This document shows, piece by piece, positions 6,023 through 16,249 of a stretch of DNA of 45,593 nucleotides (position 1 is its first letter; each line of letters opens with the position of its first letter). The DNA comes from an uncultured beta proteobacterium (GTDB taxonomy: Bacteria > Pseudomonadota > Gammaproteobacteria > Burkholderiales > Burkholderiaceae_C). The translations under genes were made by a program, and so were the position numbers. The notes below the pieces were generated by a model. The model ran no database searches. It had not been told where the DNA came from and saw only the letters and a program-made list of their open reading frames with translations. The DNA lies in assembly GCA_903927295.1 (NCBI GenBank), contig CAIYMN010000161.1:1-45593 (forward strand), given 5' to 3'.

Positions 6023-9019
6023 GTGTCAAATCAAATTGCGCCGGCGGCATCGCCCCTGAAGGTTTGGCTGAACGGCAATCATCTGATTGGCATCGCCTGT
6101 TTGCTGGCGGCCCTGGTGATGGCGCTGAGCCTGGGTTTCATCGACCTGGTGAAGGCCGAGAAGCGGTCGGAAAATCTTTTGGAGTTGCAGCAGTTGGCCA
6201 AGTTGATGGCGCGCCAGTCTGCCACCGACATCAGTGCCGTGGAGTCGATGCTGCTGGTGTTGGCGTCGGCCGATCGTGACTTGCGTGATCCACGTGAGCC
6301 GGGTCAGTTCGAGCCGCTGATTGCCAGCGTGGTGCGCAGTTACCCTCAATTGAGGAGCGTCTCGGTACTCAATGAAGAGGGTCGTGTGCTGGCAAGCAGT
6401 TCGCCTGGCAATGCTGGCGTTCAGGTCCGGTTGGCTGTGTTTGGTGTAGTACCGCTTGACGCCTCCAAGGTGGTGATAGGCCAGATGCTTGAGGGGCGGG
6501 ACCTTGCTGACCTTGCACCCAGAGTACCAGACTCCTCCAGATTGAATGTGTTGCCTATGCTGGTTCGATTGAGTACGCCGGCGGGTCAGGGTCAGATGCT
6601 GGTGGCGCTGATCAACGCAGACTATTTCAGCTCGGTGTACGAGGCCTCGGCCAACGATCCAACCGTGCGCATCGCGCTGGTCAGCTACGACGGCGAGCTT
6701 CTGGTCGCGACCAGCAATACAGCGCGTGCCATCGGCAGTTCACTGCGTCAGCTTCGGTTGTTTACCGAATTCTTCCCAAGCAGGGAGTGGGGCCGCTATG
6801 TTGGTGCTGGTATGGACGATCAAAACGTCTCAACCGCATTTTCCATGCTGCCACAGTGGCCGATGGCTTTGATCGTTGAGTCCTCACTCAGCGACGTCAT
6901 GCGCGAGGTGACGAGGGTTGAGAGATGGACGCTGAGCCTGGCTTCGGCCGCCTTGCTGGTGATTCTGGCATTGACGCTGCTGACAACGCGAAGTCTGAAG
7001 CGCCACCAGTCGATCAATGAGGGGCTGCATCAGACGGTGTATGCAAGCGAAGCTCGCCAGCGCGCCATGTTCGATTCTTCCATCGACGGCATACTGACAG
7101 TCGACTCGAGTGGTCGCATTGTGGCCATCAATCCGGCGGCGCAAAGCATGTTCGGGCGAACGGGTGCCCAGGTTGCAGGCAGACTACTGCACGAGTTCAT
7201 GGTGCCCACGCATTTGCGGCAGTACCACCAGGAAGGGCTGGAGCGCTATCTGAAGAGCGGGGACGGTCCGGTGATGGCGCGTCTGAACCGGCGCATCGAA
7301 ACCGTGGGCATGCGTGCCGATGAAAGTGTTTTCCCGATCGAATTGACGATTGTTCCGCTGCAGGTTCAAGGACAGGTGTTTTTTACCGTTTCAGTACGAG
7401 ACATCAGCGAGAAGAAGGAGAACGAAAGGGAAAAGGCCGATCTGTTACTGAAGTACCGGGAACTGACGACCGACCTGGAACGCCAAAAGATGGCACTTGA
7501 CGAGCACGCCATCGTCGGCATCGAGGATGTTGAAGGAACCATCATCTACGCCAACGACAAACTGGTCCAGATTTCCGGTTTTGCCCGAGAGGAATTGCTG
7601 GGCAAGAAGTACTACGAGTTTCGCGAGCGCTTGAATCCGGTTGCGTATGCCGAAATGCGCTCTGCCCATGCCGTCGGGTCCATCTGGCACGGCGAGTTGT
7701 CGCTGCGCCGACGTGACGGCGGCAAGTACTGGGTTTCCAGCACCACAGTTCCGGTGCCGAACCAGGATGGCAGCATCCGGCAATACATCACGATACAAAC
7801 CGATATTTCCCAGTTGCGGCAGGCTGAAATCGCCTTGGCCCAAGCCAGTGAACGTGAGCTGGAAATTGGCACCCGAATCCAGCAGTCACTGTTGGCGGCG
7901 AGTCCGCTGCTGAAGTTGAGCGACCTGTGGATGAGCAGTTTCAACCAGGCATCCAAAGGAATCGACGGTGACTTTGTCGAAGTGATTCAAGTTGGGGAGG
8001 ATTGCGTCGACATCATTGCAGGCGATGTCATGGGCAAGGGGGTGCCGGCGGCCTTGATGGGTGCCGCCACCAAATTGCAGTTCAGCCGTTCCCTGGCAGA
8101 ATTGCTGGCCACCCAGGTATCAGGACAGGGAGCGCCGCAGCCGATCGCCATTGTGTCCTTGGTACACCATGCCATGACACCGCATCTGCAGGCACTGGAA
8201 GCCTTCGTCACACTGTCTTACGTCCGGATTGATCGGGCGCGCAAGGTCATCACGTGGGTTGGTTGTGGTCACGAGGAAACGCTGGTGATTCATTCCGATG
8301 GGCAGGTCCTTTTGTTGCCTAACCAGCATCCCCCCTTGGGTGTTCTGGATCGGGTTGACTTTGTTCAGGGTCAGGTGCCACTGGCCGCCGGCGACGCCTT
8401 GTTCCTGTGCTCTGACGGTTTGGCGGACGCTGTCCTGCCCAGCGGAGAGAGGATCGGACGGGAGTTGATCAACCAGACAGTGCGCAAACTGGTGCGGGAA
8501 CACCCCACACCCGGGGCGGTATTGCACTGCTTGCGCCGAGACCTTCTGCCGAGCGATGTCAGCATCAATGATGATGTCTCTCTGCTGCTGGTGATGCAGC
8601 CGCCCGAGAACAGCAGCAGGGTGCGCTGCGAATTCGCGGTTGACATGAAATCCTTACGCGCGTTTCGTGAGTTTGTAACACGGCAGGCCATGCGCGCCGG
8701 GATGACGGAAGCCGATACTGCGATCTTCGAAGTGGCCAGTGTCGAAATCTTCACCAACATCATTCGTCATGCCAGAGGATTGCTGGCCGGAGCGCCAGTC
8801 GAACTGGTGGCGCATTGCTTGGGCCACGAATTCATTCTGGAGGTGATCCATCTGGGCAATGCATTTACGCCTCCCGAAGAAATTGTCGAAACCAACTTCG
8901 ACGTTTTCCCGGAAGGTGGTTTTGGTTTGATGATTATTCGCAATGCCTGCGACCGTGTTGAATACTTGCACCACATGGGTATCAACACGATACGCATGAG
9001 TCGCTATATCGAGAGCTGA
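6023..9019 (+). CDS. Membrane sensor PP2C phosphatase (SpoIIE/RsbU-like) with two PAS domains and an RsbW-like ATPase domain
   Basis: This 998-residue protein has, in order: a membrane helix (about 14-40), a periplasmic sensor region of about 260 residues, a second helix (about 300-323), PAS 1 (about 340-455), PAS 2 (about 490-600), a SpoIIE-type PP2C phosphatase (about 610-860) and a C-terminal GHKL/HATPase domain (about 867-998). Metal-binding acidic residues are visible in GIDGDFVE, DVMGKGVPAALM, LFLCSDGLADA and NDDVSLLLV. The ATPase N-box is VEIFTNIIRHA and the G-box GGFGLMIIRNA. It therefore joins an RsbU-like phosphatase to an RsbW-like kinase in one chain. The likely target is the STAS protein encoded at 4819. 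GTG at 6023 follows AGGG and is preferred over TTG at 5999. Confidence 0.93.
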   Translation: MSNQIAPAASPLKVWLNGNHLIGIACLLAALVMALSLGFIDLVKAEKRSENLLELQQLAKLMARQSATDISAVESMLLVLASADRDLRDPREPGQFEPLIASVVRSYPQLRSVSVLNEEGRVLASSSPGNAGVQVRLAVFGVVPLDASKVVIGQMLEGRDLADLAPRVPDSSRLNVLPMLVRLSTPAGQGQMLVALINADYFSSVYEASANDPTVRIALVSYDGELLVATSNTARAIGSSLRQLRLFTEFFPSREWGRYVGAGMDDQNVSTAFSMLPQWPMALIVESSLSDVMREVTRVERWTLSLASAALLVILALTLLTTRSLKRHQSINEGLHQTVYASEARQRAMFDSSIDGILTVDSSGRIVAINPAAQSMFGRTGAQVAGRLLHEFMVPTHLRQYHQEGLERYLKSGDGPVMARLNRRIETVGMRADESVFPIELTIVPLQVQGQVFFTVSVRDISEKKENEREKADLLLKYRELTTDLERQKMALDEHAIVGIEDVEGTIIYANDKLVQISGFAREELLGKKYYEFRERLNPVAYAEMRSAHAVGSIWHGELSLRRRDGGKYWVSSTTVPVPNQDGSIRQYITIQTDISQLRQAEIALAQASERELEIGTRIQQSLLAASPLLKLSDLWMSSFNQASKGIDGDFVEVIQVGEDCVDIIAGDVMGKGVPAALMGAATKLQFSRSLAELLATQVSGQGAPQPIAIVSLVHHAMTPHLQALEAFVTLSYVRIDRARKVITWVGCGHEETLVIHSDGQVLLLPNQHPPLGVLDRVDFVQGQVPLAAGDALFLCSDGLADAVLPSGERIGRELINQTVRKLVREHPTPGAVLHCLRRDLLPSDVSINDDVSLLLVMQPPENSSRVRCEFAVDMKSLRAFREFVTRQAMRAGMTEADTAIFEVASVEIFTNIIRHARGLLAGAPVELVAHCLGHEFILEVIHLGNAFTPPEEIVETNFDVFPEGGFGLMIIRNACDRVEYLHHMGINTIRMSRYIES

Positions 9020-9029
9020 TTTCTTTTTC

Positions 9030-10550
9030 TCAGTCCTCTTCGTGCAACAGGCTCAGGCCGATGGCTCCACGACGGCGCAGCCACGGACTTGGACGGTACC
9101 GTGGGTCGCCATAGACCGTCTGCATGTTGAAGAGGACTTCAAGCACGTTGGTCGGGCCGTACAGATTGCCCATTGCCAGCGGCCCCATCGGGTAGCCCAA
9201 ACCGAGCGTAACGGCGGTTTCAAGATCACTTGGCGAACAGACACTTTGCTGGCACATGTCGCTGGCGATGTTGACGATGGTCGCGACCACACGTTGACTG
9301 ACAAAGCCGCCGCTGTCCCGAATTACGCTGACGGCCTTGCCATCACGTGCCATCAAGGCGTGGGCAGCCTGGCGCATGTCGGAACGGGTTGCCGGGTTGG
9401 TCGCCAGCACCCGGCGCTTGGTACTGGCATCGTCCACCAGCATGTCGATGCCGACGGTGCGCGTCGGGTCCAGCCGCTCCACGACCGCGACAGTAGTCAC
9501 ATCAAAGCCGAGTGGTGCGACCAGGGTCAACGCTTGTGCTGAAGGCGTGGCGCCCGTTTCAATGCGGGCGCCCAGGTTCTTCAGCAGGAGTAGCAACTCG
9601 GCGCGCCGCGCGGCACGTGGCGATAGCCACACGGGCGGCATGTCGTCGACCTGCGGCACGGCTGGCTCCGGACCAATCTGCGCGGCACCGCCCACGTATT
9701 TGTAAAAGCCCTCGCCCACCTTCTTGCCAACAACACCACCGGCCAGTCGCTGGGCCGTGATGATGCTTGGTCGATAGCGCGGCTCTTCAAAATACTGGTG
9801 GTAAATTGATTCCATGACCGGATGCGAAACATCCAGCGCGGTCAGGTCCATCAATTCAAAGGGGCCAAGCTTGAAGCCGATCTGGTCCTTCAGTATGCGG
9901 TCGATCGTGGCGAAATCGGCCACACCTTCGCTGACGATGCGCAATGCCTCAGTGCCATAGCCTCGACCGGCGTGGTTGACGATAAAGCCAGGACTGTCAT
10001 TGGCCTGGACCGGTGTGTGTCCCATCTGCCTGGCATAGGCAGCCAGGTCGGCGCAGACGCCGGCGCTGCTCTTGAGTCCGGCGATGACCTCGACGACTTT
10101 CATCAATGGCACCGGGTTGAAAAAGTGAAAGCCGGCAAACTGTTGTGGTCGCTTCAGCCGGGCGGCGATCGCGGTCACTGAAAGGGAAGAGGTGTTGGTG
10201 ACCAGGACGGTGCCTGGTGCAACGAGGTTCTCCAGTTCAGTGAACAGACTGACTTTGAGATCCAGGCGTTCGACAATGGCTTCCACCACAAGGTCACATG
10301 CCGTCAGTTCAGTCATTGAGTTGACACACTGAAGTCGCCCTTTGTACTGGGCAGTTTGCTCAGCGGTGAGACGACCCTTTTCGCGCAGCTTGTCCCATTG
10401 GGAAAAGACCGCGGCTTGGGCGGTTCGCGCAGTCTCTGCTTGCATGTCGAACAACTGGACAGTGCTGCCGGCTTGTGCTGCAATCTGCGCAATGCCGCGA
10501 CCCATGGCGCCGGCACCCACGATGCCGAGATTGGAAAATGTTGGCTTCAT
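9030..10550 (-). CDS. 3-hydroxyacyl-CoA dehydrogenase (PaaH-like, with duplicated C-terminal domain)
   Basis: This 506-residue NAD-dependent dehydrogenase should oxidise a 3-hydroxyacyl-CoA to the 3-ketoacyl-CoA. The Rossmann motif GIVGAGAMGRGIAQIAAQ is at the N-terminus. The HFFNPVPLMKVVEVI block and NDSPGFIVNHAGRGYGTEAL hinge are typical of the family. A second 3HCDH C-terminal domain follows (DSGGFVSQRVVATIVNIASD, LGLGYPMGPLAMGN), as in the roughly 500-residue PaaH/3-hydroxyadipyl-CoA type. No other phenylacetate genes are present, so the pathway is open. ATG 10550 is preferred because the Rossmann fold starts there; the frame stays open upstream. It converges on the SpoIIE-phosphatase gene with a 10-bp gap. 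Confidence 0.92.
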   Translation of the reverse strand: MKPTFSNLGIVGAGAMGRGIAQIAAQAGSTVQLFDMQAETARTAQAAVFSQWDKLREKGRLTAEQTAQYKGRLQCVNSMTELTACDLVVEAIVERLDLKVSLFTELENLVAPGTVLVTNTSSLSVTAIAARLKRPQQFAGFHFFNPVPLMKVVEVIAGLKSSAGVCADLAAYARQMGHTPVQANDSPGFIVNHAGRGYGTEALRIVSEGVADFATIDRILKDQIGFKLGPFELMDLTALDVSHPVMESIYHQYFEEPRYRPSIITAQRLAGGVVGKKVGEGFYKYVGGAAQIGPEPAVPQVDDMPPVWLSPRAARRAELLLLLKNLGARIETGATPSAQALTLVAPLGFDVTTVAVVERLDPTRTVGIDMLVDDASTKRRVLATNPATRSDMRQAAHALMARDGKAVSVIRDSGGFVSQRVVATIVNIASDMCQQSVCSPSDLETAVTLGLGYPMGPLAMGNLYGPTNVLEVLFNMQTVYGDPRYRPSPWLRRRGAIGLSLLHEED

Positions 10551-10673
10551 GCGCCCAATTATGACTCGACACAAGCGCGATTTCCTTGATCGATACGACC
10601 ATGACACAATGAAGTATTGCCTGACTCCCATGGGCTGCGGGTGTGCGGCTCCAACCTTTGATTTGAAAATTTC

Positions 10674-11336
10674 ATGACCATCAAGCTATGCGGTTTTTCG
10701 GCGAGCAATTACTACAACAAGATCAAACTCCAGTTACTGGAAAAAGAGGTTCCGTTTGAGGAAGAACTGGTCTGGGTTGGCACCTCAGATGCGGCGCTGC
10801 TGCAGCGCTCGCCACTCGGCAAGGTACCCTTCCTGGACACGCCACTGGGGCCGATTTCGGAATCAGTGGCCTGCGCAGAATATATAGAGACAGTGTTTCC
10901 CCAGAACCATCTGCTGCCTGCTGACCCGTACGCTGCTGCCAAGGTGCGCGAGCTGATCATTTACAGTGAACTGCATCTTGAACTGGTGGCGCGGCAACTT
11001 TATCCAGAGGCGTTTTTCGGTGGCAAAGTAAGCGACGGTACCAAAGAAAGAACCTACAAACTGCTCGTCAAAGGTGTGGCCGGCTTTGCACAACTGACAC
11101 GGTTCACACCCTTTATCGCTGGATCCCAATTCACCCTGGCTGATTGCGCTGCCATCGCGCATCTACCGCTGGTGGCCAGCGTCAGCAAGCTGATCTATGG
11201 CGAGGATGTGCTGGCGGCGTTGCCGCTGAAAGACTATCTGCGAGCGATGAATGAGCGCCCGAGTGTGCGCAAAGTCAACGCCGATCGCAAAGCCAATACC
11301 GAGCTTTTGATGACGCGCAGCGCATCGAAAAAATAG
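10674..11336 (+). CDS. Glutathione S-transferase family protein
   Basis: This 220-residue protein has an N-terminal thioredoxin-like half (MTIKLCGFSASNYYNKIKL, then LGKVPFLDTPLGPISESVA, giving the cis-proline VPFL and the E-S glutathione-binding pair). A helical C-terminal domain follows, with the FTLADCAAIAHLPLV motif of the GST fold. The N-terminal FSASNYYNK suggests serine as the catalytic residue. The substrate is unknown. It is cytoplasmic and stands alone, divergent from the 3-hydroxyacyl-CoA dehydrogenase gene and convergent with the D-2-hydroxyacid dehydrogenase gene (12-bp gap). Confidence 0.92.
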   Translation: MTIKLCGFSASNYYNKIKLQLLEKEVPFEEELVWVGTSDAALLQRSPLGKVPFLDTPLGPISESVACAEYIETVFPQNHLLPADPYAAAKVRELIIYSELHLELVARQLYPEAFFGGKVSDGTKERTYKLLVKGVAGFAQLTRFTPFIAGSQFTLADCAAIAHLPLVASVSKLIYGEDVLAALPLKDYLRAMNERPSVRKVNADRKANTELLMTRSASKK

Positions 11337-11348
11337 CCATTCGTTGCT

Positions 11349-12356
11349 TCAGCGGCGAACCTGCAGGGCCCCCGGGTTGACGATATTGGTTGGCGTGCCT
11401 TTGATGAAATTGATGACGTTGTCAAAGGCTGCGCCAAAGTACATCTCATAACTGTTTTGCTCAACGTAGCCGATGTGTGGTGTGCAAATGCAGTTTTCGA
11501 TTCGCAACAGGGCATGACCCTGCAAAATCGGCTCGGTCTCGAATACGTCGACTGCCGCCAAGCCCGGGCGACCCCGATTGAGCGCACTGATCAGGGCTTC
11601 CGGTTCGATCAACTCGGCGCGCGAAGTATTGACCAGCAGCGCCGTCGGTTTCATGCGCGCCAGATCGTCCAGCCGGACCGTCCCACGGGTCTCATCCACC
11701 AGTCTGAGATGCAGAGTGAGTACGTCGCATTGTGAGAAGAAATCATCGCGATTTGACGCTACCATAAAACCGTCCGACAGCGCCCTTTCGCGCGACGGGG
11801 CTTGTCCCCAGATCAGGACCTGCATGCCAAAGGTTTTGCCATATTGAGCTACCATTTGGCCAATTTTTCCGTAACCCCAAATGCCCAGCGTCTTTCCCTT
11901 GAGGACGACGCCCAAGCCAAAGTTTGGCGGCATCGATCCGGCTTTGAGACCGGACTGTTGCCATGCGCCGTGTTTCAGATTGCCAATGTACTGCGGCAGA
12001 CGCCGCATGGCGGCCATGATGAGAGCCCAGGTCAGCTCGGCTGCAGCCACCGGTGAGCCAGTACCCTCCGCCACGGCAATACCACGCTCGGTGCAGGCGC
12101 TGACATCAATGTGCGAGCCGACCCGACCAGTCTGCACAATCAGCTTGAGCTTGGGCAGCTTTTCGATCAGAGAGCGCGGCATGTGAGTACGTTCCCGGGT
12201 CAGCACAATGACGTCAGCATCCTTAAGTCGAAAGGAAAGCTGACCCAGTCCTTTTACCGTGTTGGTGTAAACCTTGGCCGCGTAGGGTTCGAGCTTGACA
12301 GCACATTCAAGCTTGCGAACTGCGTCCTGGTAGTCATCAAGAATCACAATATTCAT
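11349..12356 (-). CDS. D-2-hydroxyacid dehydrogenase family protein
   Basis: This 335-residue NAD(P)-dependent oxidoreductase belongs to the D-isomer-specific 2-hydroxyacid dehydrogenase family (phosphoglycerate/glycerate dehydrogenase fold). Visible elements are the dinucleotide-binding TLGIWGYGKIGQMVAQYGK, the substrate arginine region DVLTLHLRL, the AAVDVFETEPI block and the catalytic histidine in CTPHIGYVEQ. No ACT or other regulatory domain is present. ATG 12356 (MNIVILDDYQDA) begins the fold directly. The substrate cannot be told from sequence. Confidence 0.92.
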   Translation of the reverse strand: MNIVILDDYQDAVRKLECAVKLEPYAAKVYTNTVKGLGQLSFRLKDADVIVLTRERTHMPRSLIEKLPKLKLIVQTGRVGSHIDVSACTERGIAVAEGTGSPVAAAELTWALIMAAMRRLPQYIGNLKHGAWQQSGLKAGSMPPNFGLGVVLKGKTLGIWGYGKIGQMVAQYGKTFGMQVLIWGQAPSRERALSDGFMVASNRDDFFSQCDVLTLHLRLVDETRGTVRLDDLARMKPTALLVNTSRAELIEPEALISALNRGRPGLAAVDVFETEPILQGHALLRIENCICTPHIGYVEQNSYEMYFGAAFDNVINFIKGTPTNIVNPGALQVRR

Positions 12357-12408
12357 AGGTTGATATTGTGCCTTGGCATTCTTCCGGTGCCGGGTGGGCG
12401 CGGCACAA

Positions 12409-12678
12409 TCAGTGCAATGCTGCCAGTCGATCAAGTTCAGCGCAGACATCGGCCATGCGGCCGGAGATGGTCATGCGGCCAACCTGCATCGGTGCCTGAC
12501 CTGCTTCGAGAATGCGCACCACTCGCAGTGGTTTGTGAACCGATGGCATGGCTACGCGCTGAACCGGTGCGACCCGATGTCCTGGCAACTGTCTGGACAC
12601 CGGCGCGGGCCTGAGAGTGCGCCACCAGGTGCGCAGTGGTGACAAGAGGCCGGGAACGGCAAACAGGGCAGTACTCAT
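12409..12678 (-). CDS. Small conserved protein downstream of lexA
   Basis: This 89-residue protein of unknown function has a basic, Arg/Pro-rich first half and a more regular end (QVGRMTISGRMADVCAELD). I recall this ending as conserved downstream of lexA in Comamonadaceae. ATG 12678 has GGAAGA 7 bases upstream, better than the ATG at 12693. It starts 32 bases after the lexA stop on the same strand, so it is probably read from the lexA promoter and could be SOS-induced. Confidence 0.65.
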   Translation of the reverse strand: MSTALFAVPGLLSPLRTWWRTLRPAPVSRQLPGHRVAPVQRVAMPSVHKPLRVVRILEAGQAPMQVGRMTISGRMADVCAELDRLAALH

Positions 12679-12710
12679 CTGAAATTCTTCCATCGCAACG
12701 GCTTGGGTGT

Positions 12711-13385
12711 TTACATCAACATGGTGTTGCGAATCAGACCAACGGCCAGTCCTTCAATTTCAAAGGGGTCGCCGGGCTCAACCACAATGGTCTGGTAATC
12801 CGGGTTTTCGGGGTGCAGTTCGATCAGGTTCTTGTTGCGCTTAAAGCGCTTGACTGTTACTTCGTCGCCCAGTCGGGCCACCACGATCTGCCCGTTCTTG
12901 GCGTCCTTGGTGGACTGCACTGCCAGCAGGTCACCGTCCATGATGCCGGCATCGCGCATCGACATGCCACGCACCTTGAGCAGGTAGTCGGGCTTACGCT
13001 GGAACAGACTGCTCTCCAGGTAATAAGTCTGATCGATATGTTCCTGCGCGAGAATCGGGGAGCCGGCGGCAACGCGTCCAATCAGAGGCAGGGCGAGTTG
13101 GGCCAGACTTGGAAGCTGGAATGAGTATTGCTTGTTGCGCGACTCGTTGATGGAGCGCAGTGCCTCGCTCTTGAGGCGGATGCCGCGCGACGTGCCGCTG
13201 ACCAGTTCAATCACACCCTTACGTGCCAGGGCTTGCAAGTGTTCCTCCGCGGCATTGGCCGACTTGAAACCCAATTCAGTGGCAATCTCGGCCCGCGTTG
13301 GCGGTGCGCCGGTGCGTGCGATGGCACTCTGTATGAGGTCCAGAATTTGCTGCTGACGGGCTGTCAGTTTGGGGCTTTCAAGCAT
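12711..13385 (-). CDS. lexA: LexA, SOS response repressor
   Basis: This 224-residue protein represses DNA-damage genes and cleaves itself when RecA filaments form. An N-terminal winged helix-turn-helix ([20 protein letters not shown], then [20 protein letters not shown]) is followed by the S24 peptidase domain. The cleavage site is Ala107-Gly108 in RVAAGSP. The catalytic dyad is Ser142 (RGMSMRDAG) and Lys179 (DEVTVKRFK). ATG 13385 begins the canonical [12 protein letters not shown]. Two tandem LexA boxes lie 48-82 bases upstream, so autoregulation is expected. The small gene at 12409 probably shares the transcript. Confidence 0.97.
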   Translation of the reverse strand: MLESPKLTARQQQILDLIQSAIARTGAPPTRAEIATELGFKSANAAEEHLQALARKGVIELVSGTSRGIRLKSEALRSINESRNKQYSFQLPSLAQLALPLIGRVAAGSPILAQEHIDQTYYLESSLFQRKPDYLLKVRGMSMRDAGIMDGDLLAVQSTKDAKNGQIVVARLGDEVTVKRFKRNKNLIELHPENPDYQTIVVEPGDPFEIEGLAVGLIRNTMLM

Positions 13386-13432
13386 GGCGACTCCTTGGTG
13401 TTTGGGCGGGGCTTGCTGTTGGTGTATACACA

Positions 13433-13448
13433 CTGGTTTCATATCCAG
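13433..13448. promoter_or_regulatory. LexA box 1 (CTG-N10-CAG)
   Basis: CTGGTTTCATATCCAG is a CTG-N10-CAG operator, extended to ACTGG/CCAGT symmetry. It lies 48 bases upstream of the lexA start codon and 3 bases from the second box. Confidence 0.8.
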
Positions 13449-13451
13449 TAG

Positions 13452-13467
13452 CTGTATTTTTAACCAG
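13452..13467. promoter_or_regulatory. LexA box 2 (CTG-N10-CAG)
   Basis: CTGTATTTTTAACCAG matches the LexA consensus CTG-TA-rich-CAG well. Its centre is 19 bp from that of box 1, close to two helical turns, so two LexA dimers could bind side by side. This resembles the doubled operator of E. coli lexA. Confidence 0.85.
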
Positions 13468-13532
13468 TTTTCAGAAAAATGCAAGCAGCCGCGAAAATAC
13501 TTACCAAGGGCCGGCGCGGGCCCCGACGGTGC

Positions 13533-14213
<681 letters not shown>

Positions 14214-14284
14214 TCAGGCCGTATTGTTCAGCGTACTGCCACGCCGATCACAATGCCTTGTTGGTTCGGAGAATAGCACGTCGC

Positions 14285-15040
14285 TCAGGCCCGGAAAAGT
14301 CGGCGCACGCGCTCCAGGTCTTCGGGTGTATCGACGCCAGCGCCGGGAGCTTCATCAGTGATGTGAACCGCGATTCGGTGACTGTGCCACAAGGCGCGCA
14401 ATTGTTCCAGAGCTTCGGTCGATTCCATGGGCGCTTGCGACAGTGTTGGATACTGCCGCAGGAAGCCGACGCGATAGCCGTAAATCCCGATGTGTCGCAG
14501 CGGCGCGGGCCGGGGCAAGCTACCCGGCAGATCACGGCAGAAAGGGATAGGCGCACGACTGAAATAGAGTGCCATGCCGTTGCTGTCCAGCACGACTTTG
14601 ACGATATTCGGGTTGTTGAAATCCGCGACGGTTTCGATGGCGTGTGCCGCTGTACTCATGCTGGCTGCCGGCTGTTCGCTTAGCAAGCGGGCCACGGCCT
14701 GCACCAGCGCAGGCGCTATCAGGGGTTCATCACCCTGCACGTTGATCACGATTTCCTCATCACCGAGATTGAGCAACTGGCAAGCCTCGGCCAGGCGATC
14801 GCTACCCGAGGCGTGGTCGGTGCGGGTCAAGACGGCTTCAACCTGATGAGACTGACAGGCAGCCATGATCTCGCTGCTGTCCGCGGCAACCACAACGCGG
14901 ACTTTTCCACTGTCATGCGTTATTGAACTGACGCGCTGCGCTACCCGGACCACCATCGGCAGGCCGGCAATATCTGCCAGCGGCTTGTTGGGCAGGCGGG
15001 TCGAGGCCAGGCGCGCGGGGATCAGGACCGTGAAATTCAA
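14285..15040 (-). CDS. kdsB: 3-deoxy-manno-octulosonate cytidylyltransferase (CMP-Kdo synthetase)
   Basis: This 251-residue enzyme activates Kdo with CTP to CMP-Kdo for the LPS inner core. The nucleotide-binding start is [37 protein letters not shown] and [13 protein letters not shown] are the family signatures, and [12 protein letters not shown] and [15 protein letters not shown] the Kdo-site blocks. Its ATG overlaps the stop of trm112 by 4 bases (ATGA), indicating translational coupling. Confidence 0.97.
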   Translation of the reverse strand: MNFTVLIPARLASTRLPNKPLADIAGLPMVVRVAQRVSSITHDSGKVRVVVAADSSEIMAACQSHQVEAVLTRTDHASGSDRLAEACQLLNLGDEEIVINVQGDEPLIAPALVQAVARLLSEQPAASMSTAAHAIETVADFNNPNIVKVVLDSNGMALYFSRAPIPFCRDLPGSLPRPAPLRHIGIYGYRVGFLRQYPTLSQAPMESTEALEQLRALWHSHRIAVHITDEAPGAGVDTPEDLERVRRLFRA

Positions 15041-15219
15041 AGTCCGAGTTCCTCGTCGCTCAAGGTTCGCGCTTCGTTCTCCAGCAAGACTGGAATACCA
15101 TCGCGAACCGGGTAGGCCAAGCGCGCGCTGCGTGAGGTCAGCTCCTGCTTCTCGCGGTCATATTCAAGAGGCCCTTTGGTGACCGGGCAAACCAGCAATT
15201 CAAGAAGTCGTGTGTCCAT
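15037..15219 (-). CDS. Trm112 family protein (YcaR-like)
   Basis: This 60-residue protein of the Trm112/UPF0434 family is usually found between lpxK and kds[21 protein letters not shown] and [20 protein letters not shown] are diagnostic. Only one cysteine remains, so a zinc site is not expected. Eukaryotic Trm112 activates methyltransferases; the bacterial role is not settled. ATG 15219 lies inside the end of lpxK (20-bp overlap). Confidence 0.93.
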   Translation of the reverse strand: MDTRLLELLVCPVTKGPLEYDREKQELTSRSARLAYPVRDGIPVLLENEARTLSDEELGL

Positions 15220-16246
15220 GGCCAGATGATAGCGCCGCACTCGAGCGCTCCTTCAGCAGGCTCGCAAGGAGCGTGTCAAAGTGCGTAATGAAGTCTGGCT
15301 CTGGTGTGCACTGCAGCGGTATGGCCAGTGCGTCAGGCAGCAGACGCCAAAGTTTCACGGCATCCTTTTCAGTGCAGATGATTTGATAGGCGCGGTGATC
15401 CTGTTCTGCCCAACTGATCAAATCATCGTGATCGGGTAGTGCCTCGGTGCGGGCCAGCTTCAGGCCGGCAGCACGCAGCATTGCAAAGAATTCCTCCGGC
15501 TTTGCAATCGCGGCGAGCGCCAGCAGCGGTCGGGTACTCGGGGTCATCAAGTCGGTCAAGGCGACTGCACTGCCGTCGGCTCGCCTGGCATGCTCAGCCA
15601 AGCGACGTTCGGCGCGAAAACCTGAAAAAGCGGGTTGGTTACCTGTGTGCAATACCAGATCCACCATGCGCGGCCAATGCTCACGCAGCGGCCCAGCCGG
15701 TAGCAAGAAGCCGTTGCCGATGCCCCGATCGTCAAACACACAGATCTCCAGATCACGGTGCAAGCCCCAATGTTGCAGCCCATCGTCGCAGACAATGACA
15801 TCGGTGTCAGGATGGCGCTGCAGCAGTGCCCTGGCTGCATCGATGCGTGCCGGTGCAACAAATACCCCGGCTCCCGTGTTTCGTTGAATCAGCGCTGGCT
15901 CGTCGCCGACATCGAGGACAGGGCTGTCCGGTAGTACTTCGCAGCATTCATGTCGGCTTCGACCGTAGCCGCGTGAGATGACGCCAACTTTGTGACCGCC
16001 GCTTTGCAGGTGCCGGACCAATGCCATGACAACGGGCGTCTTGCCTGAGCCGCCCACGACCACATTGCCGACCACAATCACCGGGACCGTAAGTCTGCCA
16101 GTCCTGAACAGGCCAAGCTGGAACAGGCCACGTCGAAATGACGCCACTGCACCAAGGAGCAGAGACAAGGGCCACAGCAGCCATGCAAGCCAGCCCCGAT
16201 GCGCCCACGCGCTGGTTAAGGAGCGCTGCAGCGCCACTCGACTCAT
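15200..16246 (-). CDS. lpxK: Tetraacyldisaccharide 4'-kinase
   Basis: This 348-residue inner-membrane kinase phosphorylates the 4' position of the lipid A precursor. An N-terminal membrane anchor ([18 protein letters not shown]) precedes [20 protein letters not shown], which contains the P-loop. [30 protein letters not shown] and [11 protein letters not shown] are typical LpxK blocks. It sits 3 bases after exbD and overlaps trm112, a tight operon. Confidence 0.97.
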   Translation of the reverse strand: MSRVALQRSLTSAWAHRGWLAWLLWPLSLLLGAVASFRRGLFQLGLFRTGRLTVPVIVVGNVVVGGSGKTPVVMALVRHLQSGGHKVGVISRGYGRSRHECCEVLPDSPVLDVGDEPALIQRNTGAGVFVAPARIDAARALLQRHPDTDVIVCDDGLQHWGLHRDLEICVFDDRGIGNGFLLPAGPLREHWPRMVDLVLHTGNQPAFSGFRAERRLAEHARRADGSAVALTDLMTPSTRPLLALAAIAKPEEFFAMLRAAGLKLARTEALPDHDDLISWAEQDHRAYQIICTEKDAVKLWRLLPDALAIPLQCTPEPDFITHFDTLLASLLKERSSAALSSGHGHTTS

Positions 16247-16249
16247 GGT

